Shown here one piece after another: positions 24,485-36,100 of a stretch of DNA of 64,000 bases. This DNA comes from Terfezia claveryi (lineage: Eukaryota > Ascomycota > Pezizomycetes > Pezizales > Pezizaceae). The stretch spans positions 1 to 64,000 of the forward strand of contig WHUX01000111.1 in the NCBI GenBank assembly GCA_015179025.1, in the 5' to 3' direction. The notes beneath the pieces are model-generated. The model was not told the DNA's origin and made no database searches. It saw only the letters and a list, made by a program, of their open reading frames with translations. Within the stretch, counting starts at the first letter, position 1; each line of letters opens with the position of its first letter. Both the position numbers and the translations under genes were made by a program.

Positions 24485-27411
24485 TGTAGCTCAGTGGTGT
24501 GTTTTAATCGTAGGCTGCTAAATCTATCCTGCCGCAAGGTTGCAATTGGAGGCTCAACTCAACTGAAGACGGTCACGATATTGGTGTTTACCGCTTCGAG
24601 CTTGGCGCTGTAAACAAGCTCTATAGCAACCAAGAAGTACCTCCTAGTGAACTAGTGCTGCCTGACTGTGTTAACTCAATTCCTTACCGGCAAGCAAGCC
24701 GGTGTCACGATGTCCTACTCCAATTAGGTATCGTTTCTTGCAAAAGTGGGGAACTCAAGCAATGAGAACAAACCCGTGCTCAGTATGGCTCCTTACATTA
24801 ATGCAATGTAGTTATTTTCACGAAGATAACCAACTGCGCATGATACCTGTACGCCTCCATTCTCAAACAAGTGCCCCTCACTGACATAATCTACCGAATC
24901 TATCAAGGTGCAGCTAGATAGCATACTGGCGCCACTCCACCATCCCGGCTTGCTCAGCCCCCCATACCCCGAGATTTCGACAACCAGGCTACCCGAGCTG
25001 CAGGAGAATCTGCTGCATTCCTTTCGACGGCAAGTGTATGGCAGGTACAGTAGGGCATTGCCCTCCGAATTCAGCAACCCTGCTTTCTTCGAATTCGCTT
25101 CTGGATTGGGTCAGGAGTTCCAATAGATAAACATTTTGCCATAAACCCAAATGCAAGGGATCGAAGGACCGACAGGGGCTCTGTCGGAATGCGAAAAGAT
25201 CATTAGTTCTAGCCCCTATTACCCCCACTAATGTTGGCCCAGGCTCCAGACCAGTTTACATGTGAAATATTCTTTTGGTTTTTACAGAGGACGTTGCGGT
25301 ATGTGACTGGTGATTGACAGTGGGTAAACGGCCGGAACCTGGTGATTCACCGGCACTTGTATACTTCAGCTAGTCGATCTGGGTAGAGATTGAGATCTCT
25401 ATCATAAATATATTATTGGAGAGAGCCATTGTATGTCGGGAGGAACCCGACTAGTTGGGACGTCATTCATACCTCTTTTTTTTTTTTTTTTTTTTCCGAT
25501 TTGACTGCTACGGTACTTGTCTTGGAAGTGTGTGTACGCAGATTTCACCAATTGTATTATGACAACACTGGGGCGTCATGCCAATCATGTTTGAGATGTG
25601 AACACGCCATACGGGACATCACATGTTCTGCTGCAAATGCCTCAGAATCTAGTCTGGTTGGCACCTCAAAGGCAGAGCAGATGCATTGGGTTAGTCTGGC
25701 CGGCACCGGATTCTTGACCAGACTATTCAAAACTAGACTCGAAACTATCCAGGATTGGACTCAATTCTTGGCGATCCTTCATTGCCCAAATAGGCACATT
25801 GACGTCTTGGCTGTTGAGGGTAACTCTAGAGTAACTAACCCCACCGTTATCTAGAGATAGGCAAGATCTGCGCCGAGATATTTACCAGCATTGGAGGTGC
25901 CACGAATCGTGGATGCAGCCAGTGATATTGACCTAGCTTGTCAACGTGGAGTTCAAAACTGAACGAGAGATGGTTGTCATTATTCACATACCTCCAATTA
26001 CAATATTAAAATGTCGCATCCATTGCTAACTACGTACACTGCAAAAGAACTCAGAATCACCGATAGCTTCAGTATTTACTTAGTTGAACTCGTTTACCCG
26101 TGATCATCGAATTTCACCTCTTGTATATTCGAAACTTTCAATTGACGATCGAATAAAGCGGAATTACAGAATCTTAACTTCACTGGTTATTATGCCAGTG
26201 AGAAAATAGCACTGCCACTACTGTACCGACACCGACAGTTATTGCATATTTGTTCTTTGGCTCTACACCAGAATATACCCTCGCAAATAATTTAATTAAC
26301 AGGGCTGACTTTAAGCTAGGTTCTCGTAATTGTAGTACTATGTCTTGGGGATTCAAGAAATTAATGGAGATTTTTGGGAAAAGTCGTTGCTCAATCTGGA
26401 AACGAACAATCGGGCCCGCAATCAGAACTGGTGGTAATATCATGCAATGGCCAGAATGTATCTTTTAATTACTGATAGAAATCGTGGAGAAGTACTAAAA
26501 TCGGAATCCCGGGGAAACCATCAAAACGGTCCCGGCATGTTTGAGGCTTTTTCGCTATGTACGTAGAGATAGAAGCTTCTGTGAGACATACCGAAGGAGT
26601 TGGGTGTGCGAACACCTTTTCTTCTAACTCCCTGGAATTTCCGGCTATCACTTTCACTTATAGTACCAGATATATTAATATTTCAATGGTTCGGGACGAC
26701 AAATAGCAATGGTTATTTATTACCTTCGCCACTTCCCCATTGCTGGAAAGGCTCGATCTGAGTATCGGGACTCGATCGACTTTCTCCCCTGATCATGCAC
26801 GTTCGTGGTTTAACCTGGGACCAGCGGAAACTTTTCATCATGATCTGACTATATCCTGTTGGCTGGAGATAAGATTTTGCTGAACTTCGGTCTGCTGAAC
26901 TTCGGACCATAAGCTTGAGCTGGTGGATGTTATACATCACATTAATCTGGTTCAGCTGATGTGAGTGCAGTGAAATTCTTTTACGTGTATGAGAGCCTTG
27001 TTCTCCTGATATTGAGCTGAGGAACATTTATTTATAACTGCTTACCGCAATTAATAAGCCTGGAATCACCTGACTTTCTCTTTTAGAAACGTTGGTATTA
27101 TATACGTTTATACTTCAGGGTAATGGCACTTCAGTTGCCCTATTCTCCTACATGGCAATATGGTCTGTTCTAGTGGGACATGAAAATACAACATAGTGGA
27201 ATGAGCCCTAAAACTTCTTTCTTCGGTTGATTATCTGGTATAATCTGTATTCACCATTTCACGTGTGTTTTACACGGAAAGATGCTCTTCCGAAAACAAT
27301 TCGACTGTCAAAATAAAAATAATAGCTGTCAATCTCAAGTCCCCCGTAAGATTCGTCACAACGAAAATCAAATACTATAAATCTGTCCTCAACCTCCAAA
27401 TAAATCAACTA
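24485..27411. other. Gene-free stretch, 2.9 kb
   Basis: This lies between the 5' end of the epsilon-COP gene and the 3' end of the UBR7-like gene. No gene was seen. It contains a poly-T run near 25473-25495 and two copies of the dispersed word TAGTCTGG(T/C)(T/C)GGCAC at 25650 and 25692, 42 bp apart in the same orientation. Minus-strand frames at 26180-27027 are not protein-like. Confidence 0.55.
25650..25706. repeat. Pair of TAGTCTGGTTGGCAC words in direct orientation
   Basis: TAGTCTGGTTGGCAC occurs at 25650-25664 and TAGTCTGGCCGGCAC at 25692-25706; GACCAGACTA, a partial complement, follows near 25716. These are further members of the short dispersed family whose palindromic form lies at 23001-23058. 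Confidence 0.55.
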
Positions 27412-29188
27412 TCAATACCCCGGCTGTTCCTTCCTATTCGACCCACTCCCACTCCCGCTCCCACCGTCATACCCTTTTCCTCCCCCATTTCCCTCACCCC
27501 TCAACTTCTCAAAATACGCCCTAACATCCTCCGCCCCCACCACACCACCTCCTTCCGCAAACGGCTTCAAGAACTCTCTCACCTTCTCTTTCATATGGTT
27601 ATACGCCATGACTCCCTCAATAGCTTTGACACGGTCCATTGTGCTGAGCGCACGCTCGCCCATGTCGAGGATACTGTGATGAGAGCCAGTGGGGGAGGCA
27701 GAGCGGGAGAGTGGAGGCTCGTAGGAGGGTTCTTCTTCGGTGGAGGTTAGGATTGGGAATGGGGCTAGGAGGGGGAGGTGAGTGGGGCAGCGGCAGAAGG
27801 TGGTTGCGGGGAGGGTGTGTGCGGGGGAAGTGAGGAAGAGGGAGATGGGGGAAGTAGGGGGGATGGAGGACGGTGCGGGAAAGGTTTCGGGGGTGATTGT
27901 AGTTGTGATGGCGGATTTGGTTGTAGTAGGGTGGGAGGAGGAACCGTTGGTGGTGGTTTCTGTAGGCTCGGGGCCAGAATTCTTGTTTACTCGTTTTAGG
28001 GCGGGAGCGTCATTTATGGAGGAATCAAAGTTGCCGTCATCGGAAGCTTTTCGCTTTTTTGATGGGAGCTGGTCGGAGGACGGCGATGCATGTTCGTGTT
28101 CGGGGGTTATTGTTGTGGATGTTTCAATGGTGGTGGTGATGGTGGTGGTGACAGTAATTGTAGTGGTATTCTCGACGGGAGGCGGGAGTATAGCGTCTTT
28201 TTTTACTACGGCAGGAAGGAACCCGGGGGTGCCAGCGTAGTTCCGTAACCAGGGGTTTTTGGCTACACATAGCCAGCAGATAAAGTTCGTGAAGGTGCAG
28301 GATGCTGGGAAGCCGGGGGGAGGCTCGTCGTCATCATATTCGTCTTCTTCACCGCCGGCAGGAGCAGGAGCAGCTTGGCTATCTCTATTGGCGGGGGCTG
28401 AAGTGATACCGTTAGTAGTCACCGCTGTGGCAGTTCCCGCTGTAATCTTCTTCGTGGTGCCATTGGTGGCCGAGCTTTCTTCTGTTAAAGTTTCATGCTT
28501 CGCCTCCTCTATGGGTACCCCCTTATCTACCTTCGCCTCAGCGTCTGAAGGGCCAGCAGTACCTTTCTCCATCTTCACCAGCTCATCCTCTATATCCTCT
28601 GGGTACTTCTCTCCTACGATGCATACATCATGGAACCAATCCTCGTTGCAAGCGTCGCCCAGAAGGCATTGGTACATCGTTCCTGTTTCCTTAGCTACAT
28701 CATAGTCCCGATCGCATGCACAGAATCTCCCTTGATAGTTATGGCAGTATTTATTTGTCTCCGCCGGTGTGTCATTTGTAATATTATTCCGTAGAGTGCA
28801 GGGAGAATTGGGGAAACGGATGGTCCCGCAATCACATTGTATGTTGCGCTTGTTGAAGAGCTCAACCAGATCGCAATCGCCGTGGCAGGAGATAGAGCAG
28901 GAGTAGCAGAGTGCTCCTCCTTCAGGAGAATGTGCTTTACAGGCGTAGACCTTTGCAAGGAATGGAGCTGGGGTTAGCTAGAGGGATGATCAATTGGAAG
29001 AGAGAACATACGGGTTGTCGCAGCGGTCCCATGGAGTATGTGCAGGTTTCAAAACTGTACGGCATGATCTCACGGGCTTCTTTCTCGAGTTCGAGTTGTC
29101 GATTGATGTAATCCATAGCTGTGACGGACTGCTCTCCACCAGAGACAGGCGACGCCTCAACGCCCATTGACTCTGCAGCGGTGGACAT
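27412..29188 (-). CDS. UBR-box/PHD putative E3 ubiquitin ligase (UBR7 family, S. pombe Mlo2-like)
   Basis: UBR7-family proteins combine a UBR zinc box with a PHD-like finger and act as chromatin-linked E3 ligases in animals and plants. Two exons (29188-29012 and 28950-27412, 61-nt intron) give 571 aa. The splice joins TCTYSMGPLRQP to VYACKAHSPEGGALCYSCS. The UBR box (about residues 45-115) keeps its Cys/His ligands: CHGDCDLVELFNKRNIQCDC. The PHD-like part follows with YCHNYQGRFCACDRDYD, CLLGDACNEDWFHDVC and, after a low-complexity insert, FTNFICWLC. The rest is an acidic and Thr-rich linker with a nuclear-signal-like SKKRKA, and a C-terminal region (MAYNHMKEKVREFLKPFAEG) seen in the family. 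Gly-rich end. It is divergently paired with MCM2 across 362 bp. The family is sure; activity is unproven. Confidence 0.9.
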
Positions 29189-29550
29189 CTGTTTTTTTTT
29201 TTTTTGATGTTGGGATATATATTCGTGTTAGGGGTGGATGTTCCTGGCTTGGGAGGATTGCCCCAGGTAAACGCGCCAGAGCAGCGCCCGGCGAAGTTTC
29301 CGCCAAGCGGCGACTCAGCAGCCACTTAACGCCCGAGTCTGGGATAGCGGTGGAAACCCCGCCAAGGACCCCGACGCGTCGCGTTGAGTTGGCTTGACAG
29401 TTCCTTTTATATTGCCGGAGAATAAAATAAAGTACCCCTCCATTCGCGCCTCCTTCACCAGTCGCTTTTTGACGTTCCCTCCAGTAAGGCGTTTATTAGA
29501 GACTCAATTCGTATTCACTGTTTATTGTTTAGTTATCTGAAGTATTCGAA
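29189..29550. promoter_or_regulatory. Bidirectional promoter region between UBR7-like and MCM2 genes, with MCB element
   Basis: The 362 bp between two divergent start codons must drive both genes. It contains ACGCGTCGCGT at 29374-29384: a full MluI cell-cycle box (ACGCGT) fused to a CGCGT core. MCB sites bound by MBF (Mbp1/Swi6 or fission yeast Res/Cdc10) drive G1/S transcription of MCM and other replication genes. The site is about 170 bp upstream of the MCM2 start, a normal position. A further CGCG word (AAACGCGCC) lies near 29269 and a poly-T run near 29193-29204. Confidence 0.7.
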
Positions 29551-32310
29551 ATGTCGTCCCCACCTGCGCCAATGTCTTCGAGAAGAAAGAGGCCTCATCA
29601 GGATGACGATGATATTCCATCGTCCTTTCCCAACCCACCGTCCAGCTGTGAGTGTGCACGCTATTCCCATATGGTGGTATTACTGACTTGTTCCTCTAAT
29701 CTGCAGTACCTCCGTCGTCTCCACCACTTCCTCCCTTGAATGACGATGATGAAGACGAAGAAATTAGAGAAGACAATGTGGACGACTTGGACGACTTGGA
29801 CGACTTGGATGAGGAGCTCGACGGTGAGGACTTGATGGTAGACATGGAGAGGGACTACAACCGAAACGATCTGCTCGACGACTACGATAAGGATGGAGTC
29901 GACGATGAGGTGTACGAAGAGTTGGATCCTGCAGTTCGCCGAGCAGTTGACCAGCGCCTAAACCAGATGGAGCGGCTGCGTGGGGCACAAAGGCCACCCT
30001 ATATTGATCTTGAAGATGAGGATGGTTACGAACTTACAAATCAACCGCGCCGTGGCCGTCACCCCTGGGATGAGAATAGGGAAGATGGTGAGATGGAAGA
30101 TATTATGGACGCAGAGTTATCCCTCGAGACATTGGGTGATATCAAAGCATCTTCTATTGCGGATTGGATCTCCCAACCTGCAGTCCACCGCACTGTCGGG
30201 AGGGAGTTTAAAAATTTCCTTCTGGAATATGTTGATGATGCGGGGAATTCGGTTTATGGAAACAGAATCAAGCACTTGGGAGAGGTCAATGCTGAGTCAC
30301 TGGAGGTTTCGTATAACCACCTCGCTCAATCGAAGGCTATTCTTGCCTATTTCCTGGCCAATGCTCCAACCGAAGTATTGCAGATCTTTGATACTGTAGC
30401 CATGGAGGCCACTCTTTTGCATTATCGAGACTATGAACGTATCCAGTCAGAGATTCATGTTCGTATCTCAGATTTGCCTACGTCTTATACCCTCCGTGAG
30501 CTTCGACAGTCACATCTCAACTCCCTAGTCCGCGTTAGTGGCGTGGTCACACGGAGAACAGGTGTCTTCCCCCAGCTCAAATATGTCAAATTCGACTGTG
30601 TCAAGTGCGGTATCACACTTGGTCCTTTCCAGCAGGAGTCCAACGTGGAAGTCAAGATCTCCTTTTGTCAGAACTGTCAGTCGCGTGGACCGTTCAACCT
30701 CAACACTGAGAAGACAATTTATAGGAACTATCAGAAACTCACTCTGCAAGAGTCCCCTGGGACGGTTCCTGCAGGACGTCTTCCCCGGCATAGGGAAGTC
30801 ATCTTGCTCTGGGATCTCATTGATTCAGCTAAGCCAGGAGAGGAGGTTGAAATTACCGGAATCTACAGAAATAACTACGATGCACAACTCAACAATAAGA
30901 ACGGATTCCCTGTATTTGCTACAATACTTGAAGCTAACCACGTGGTTAAGTCACACGACCAGCTTGCTGGGTTCCGCCTAACTGAGGATGACGAAAAGGC
31001 AATTCGAGGATTGTCAAGAGACGAAGATGTTATTGATAAAATTATCGATTCCATTGCACCGTCTATTTACGGACATAGAGATATCAAGACCGCTGTTGCC
31101 TGCTCTCTGTTTGGTGGTATGTCCAAGAACCCCCAGGGTAAGCATCAAATCAGAGGTGATATCAACGTCCTCCTTCTCGGTGACCCTGGAACAGCGAAGT
31201 CTCAAGTGTTGAAGTATGTTGAGAAGACTGCGCATCGTGCTGTTTTTGCTACTGGTCAGGGTGCTTCCGCCGTCGGTCTCACCGCGTCTGTCCGCAAAGA
31301 TCCCATCACTAGGGAATGGACACTCGAGGGAGGCGCATTGGTCCTTGCAGATAAGGGTACATGTTTGATAGATGAGTTCGACAAGATGAATGACCAGGAC
31401 CGTACTTCGATTCACGAAGCCATGGAACAGCAGTCGATTTCCATTTCGAAAGCTGGTATCGTTACATCCCTCCAGGCCCGATGTGCTATCATTGCAGCAG
31501 CAAATCCGATTGGGGGACGGTATAACTCTACTATCCCATTCGCACAGAATGTAGAACTCACGGAACCAATTTTATCCCGTTTCGACATCTTGTGCGTGGT
31601 GAGGGACACGGTTGATCCAGAGGTGGATGAGAAGCTAGCAAATTTCGTCGTTCAATCCCATTCTAGATCACATCCGCTATATAAGAAGTCCCAAGAAGAT
31701 GCTCAGAACGCAGGACTCAACAACCCCACAACTCCAGGCTACCCAAGTACCCCTGGGTTACCAGGATATCCCGCCACACCATACGCACCCACTCCTGCCC
31801 CACCTTCTACCAATCCTACCTCTACAACAACCTCTTTCGAGTCTATTTCCCCCATATCGCAAGACCTGTTGAGGAAGTATATCCTTTATGCACGCACACA
31901 TATTACTCCAAAACTTCATCGTATGGACAACGACAAGGTTGCAAAATTGTTTGTTGATCTAAGAAGGGAGTCACTAGCTACTGGGTCCTTCCCGATTACT
32001 GTGCGTCACTTGGAATCCATTATCCGAATTAGTGAGGCGTTTGCGAAGATGAGGTTGGGAGAGTATGTTACGCAGAGGGACATAGATCGTGCCATTGCCG
32101 TGACGGTAGAAAGCTTTGTGGGCACGCAGAAGGTTAGCGTGAAGAGGGGTTTGGCGAGAGCGTTTGCGAAGTACGCCCTTCCTTCCATGAGATTTCGTAA
32201 GCGGTGATATTGAGGCTAACCTTTTTTTTTGTAGGTACACACTGTTAAAGAGCAAGCCGCAGAAGGTTGGCAGGTATTTGGGGAGGTTAGCTGGGGAGGT
32301 CAGGGCCTAG
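29551..32310 (+). CDS. mcm2: DNA replication licensing factor MCM2
   Basis: Mcm2 is a subunit of the MCM2-7 replicative helicase. Three exons (29551-29647, 29707-32170, 32235-32310) give 878 aa, close to yeast Mcm2. The acidic N-terminal tail is typical of Mcm2 and carries histone-binding and kinase-target character. The N-terminal OB/zinc region has CVKC and CQNC (about residues 329 and 353) and the Mcm2-specific phrase VVTRRTGVFPQLKYVKFDC. The AAA+ core has Walker A GDPGTAKSQ (about 524), Walker B CLIDEFDKM (about 585) and arginine finger SRFD (about 655). The last intron (GTACGC...CTAAC...TTTGTAG, 64 nt) converts AFAK to the conserved AFAKYTLL ending; unspliced, the frame stops after a different 10-residue tail. 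A Pro/Thr-rich linker near 685-715 is a lineage feature. MCB control upstream fits G1/S expression. Confidence 0.97.
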
Positions 32311-33135
32311 GCTCGGTTTGGATATATGGTTGGGTTGTAATTTTGCGATGAGGTTTATGCTTTGTATACGAATGTTACATGTGTCATGAACTTCGACTAC
32401 CCCTCCAGAGTGGCTATTCAAATTCATTGGTATGAGTTTAGCTCTAGACCTGTGGTAACACGCTCCCTATGAAGAACCTCTTAGTTACCCTGGAGATGGT
32501 ACAACTAGAATCGGCCCAATGCATGTAGTTTAATTATAGATGTAACTTGATGGTCCTGCATACTACTAGGTAGCGTAAGCTCTAGAGCATCTCTTTTTCA
32601 AACCTCACTTCCTTCATCTTTCCGACTCCTTTGCGACTCTCAGGACTTGACACCAGTCTCAGACTCATCTCACGCAGCCCCTGGGACATGAAAACAATCA
32701 ACTTCTGGTGATCTGGCAGCCGATCCCAGTAAATTTATATTAAGGTGTGGTGGTGCTTGTGCTCCCTTGCCTCTACTTATAGCTTCAACAGCCTATTTTC
32801 TGTGTGGTAGCACTGCATAGGCTATGTGGCATTCAAGAGTTACATGGACCTATATACTATGAGGCCGCAGGCTGATATATCCCGTTTTTTTATGCTATTG
32901 TCAGTATGAGAAACTATTTTCTGTCACTGTGAGTTATCCTAAAGCCTTGGACGTTGAGGGTCGGTCACGTGACCAGACCCTCTGGACTACCCAATTTGGT
33001 AACCCCTCACTACATCCAAATCATCGAGAACAAAAAACCTCTAGATCTACAAAAACGTCCCCGTCGATCCCTCCCTATCTCTACCCATTCCTTGCATAGA
33101 TGCAGGAGAATATTTCTTCATAAGGCTCATTTCAT
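32311..33135. other. Intergenic stretch between MCM2 and the 33136 gene
   Basis: 825 bp without a gene. It must contain the MCM2 terminator and the promoter of the next gene on the same strand. GGTCACGTGACC at 32961-32972 is a perfect 12-bp palindrome with a CACGTG E-box core, about 165 bp before the downstream start, and so a plausible bHLH-factor site. Confidence 0.5.
32961..32972. promoter_or_regulatory. Palindromic E-box GGTCACGTGACC upstream of the 1089-aa gene
   Basis: A perfect 12-bp palindrome centred on CACGTG lies about 165 bp upstream of the ATG at 33136. CACGTG with TCA/TGA flanks is a classical binding site for bHLH(-zip) factors. The link to the downstream gene is positional only. 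Confidence 0.45.
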
Positions 33136-36100
33136 ATGGCTATCCCTTCATCAAACGTTAAATCTCTGATAAGAAGATTTGAGATACTGGCGTCCTACTC
33201 GAGTGTACCGAACGTGAGGAGTGAGTTTTTAGTGAGTCCAACATATCAGGTTCAACGACAGCAGCAGGGGAGGCCACATACACAGCTTGTCGATATTCAG
33301 CAGCTCGAGAGGGTAGAAGGAAGGAATAATTCAGAGATACACAGCAGAGAAAGGACTTTAGGGCAGAAACAGTTAAGGAGGGGTAGTTCTGAAGTGAGAC
33401 TAATGTCTACCTCGGGGTATTTGGGGCTACCGAGTCTGCGGCCCCAGGGGATGGGTGGAAATGGGTCTGCATTACAGCCACCAGCGGGCTCAGCGGTGAA
33501 GCCACGGAGTTTATACAATACTCTCATACGAGCGGAAACTTTCTTACCAGGTGACACCAAGGGGTCACAAGATGGGCCTGCTGAATCCACTGCCGGAATG
33601 GGAGATCGTTCAGTGAATAAAGCAGATTGTAGCTCAGCTATGCACTGTACTTCCGCTCCACGGCTTGCTCTTCGTCGGTTAGGACAGAGTGTCAAACGGA
33701 AAGCTTCCTTCTTCATTGAGCAAAGCCTGAAGCAGGATGATCTTCCAATCAGGAAAAGTCCTCCGCCAAAACGGCTGTTTGGGGTCAGTGGGGAGAATAT
33801 GGGGAGGAAAGTAAGTAGGAAGGTGATGGGGAAGGTAGAGGATGTGAGGGGGTTCAGTGAAGATGGAGGGAGGAATCTGGTAATGCTTAGTCGATCAGAG
33901 TCGAACCGGGAGGAGAAGAGGTCGAGTGGGGATGGTACAGACGATATTACCCTCACTGGAACTGTGACTGAAGCAGTGGTGCTGTCATTGGGACGAGAGA
34001 GGAGTGTAGCAACAGAGACAGAGAGGGAGAGGGTGGGGACAGAGCTGTCGTCAAGTTGGAGCAGTACCAGTTATTCACTTATTAGACCTACAACACCACC
34101 AGTCATGAGGGAGATGCCGTCGAAATTTATTCATAGTCTGTTAAGGCGGTCACTAAAGCCACCTGCTGCTATCGAAGGGCCGGCAAATAGTGGTGGGAAT
34201 GCTGCATATAAAGGTGGACCTCGAAGGGCTCCGGAAATTAAACAAGTCCCGGCTATTTTAAAGCGGGGGAATAGCTCGACTGCCACATTTCTAGCCGTTG
34301 GGGGATCGAAGCCAGTCTCAATTGCAGAGCAGGGGTCGCTTAGACATAATAAGTCGAGGATACCGTGGAGGAATTGGTCTAGAGCGAGCCGGAAGGGGAT
34401 GGATGGAGCTGGGGAGGTGAATGACATGTATGGGAGTGGAACAATTAGGAAAAAGAGGATTACTCCACCGAAGGTTAGTGTCAGGAGCTTGATTGCAAGA
34501 TTCAGACAGGCAGGGGACGTTGGTAAAACGGGGGAAAGTGACTTAGGAGTATACAAGGTGCTGAATAGGGAATCTGGTCGGAGTGTTGAGGTGCAGTTCG
34601 ATGAAGAGAATGACGAAGATTGGGGTGGAAGGTCTGAGAGAGAGGGCACTAAGAGAGAGAATGGAAGTTTCAGGAGGAGACCGTGGAGGAGTGTTTCGAT
34701 TAGAACATTCCTGGGAGCTTCATCTTGTGCTCAGGCACAGCAAAGGAAGAGGAGTGCGTTTGTGTCGGAGCATGCAACGGGGGTCGGTGCACAAACGGAG
34801 CTTTCCGGTCACTCTTGGCATGACCAAAAACAACCGAAACCTTATTTGCATCCCGGAAGCGGTACGAGGTCGTTTATGCTAAGGATTGCACCAAAAAATG
34901 AGGAATTTGGGGAGACGGGCGAAGAAGCGGAAGACATTGGCAATTACAATGAAAGAAAAAGTTCGGAACGGGGTAATATTGGTGCGATGTCAGGGCCACA
35001 TAGCGGTACGGACGGAAGCAGGCGGGAGAGTGGTGAAGAAAGTTCTGAGGCGGAGTTCAGCCCTCCTTCACTTACCTCAACTGATATAATGATCACGACA
35101 AAGAACTCATCGGCACATAGGCAGTCTTACACATATACATCTGCTGGTGAAAGGAGCCAGGAGGACGGAGGCACAAGAGGGTATCACACGACTGCGAATA
35201 AGCAACTATGGTCGAGAAGTTCGGGGGAAATCAACCATGGTTACCTCTCAAGTTCAGAAAGTGGAAGATGGTACAAGGTCCCAGAACATCTGGGTCCAGC
35301 CGTAGAGGGTTCAGTGAGCATGGCAAGTATGGGCGCTCCTATAAGACAAGGCCCACAGCAATTGATACAGCCGGTCTATCGATATCAGGCCTACCAGTCA
35401 CCTAAACCACTTCAGCCAATAGTGGTGTATGATGTGGACGTCCAGGGGCAGATTGGTAACAGCAATATGGGAAGGGCAGGCAGGAGTCAATATTTGGAGG
35501 CATATAGAGGCACACCGGCGCCGGAGGGATTCATATCGCGGAGAAGAACAGGGAAGAAGCAAGAATTGAGTGAAGAAGAGGAAAGTGGGGGGTTTGGAAG
35601 CGAGATGAGTGGCGAAGGGATGTCACAGGATGGGAAGCTAGAAGATGAAGAAAGGGACTCATCCCCTGCGACTGGTGAGCTAGGGTATGTGTATGTTGAT
35701 GACGATGAAGTTAATGGGCAAGGAACAGATGGGGAGCTGTCTAATAGCGATAGCGATCACTACACGGAGGTAGGATCTACTGAGGAATACGAGGAGCGGG
35801 AGGAAGAAACAAGTGATCATGAAGAGTGTACTGCTGCCGGAGAGGTTGTACTAACTTCCACCACGACAATATCAGCCCAGAGGACATCTCTTCCTTGTGG
35901 ATGCGATACATCTTCAGAACTCGAACTCACTCCGCCTCTTGTCCTGAATAACTATGCGAACACAAAATATCGCCATCATAAGAGACATCTAGGATCTACG
36001 TCACAGCAAGCCAATGGTGTTGTCACCAGGCCTCTACGGCCGGTGCATGGTGATCCAGGAGCATATTCTACCCCACGAACTGCGAGTGCAGCCCGAAGAA

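Noticed and set aside
33297..34649. Two long minus-strand frames (219 and 172 codons) opposite the 1089-aa gene
   Set aside because: They are antisense to a much longer purine-biased frame and are Ser/Leu/Pro-rich as expected for its complement.
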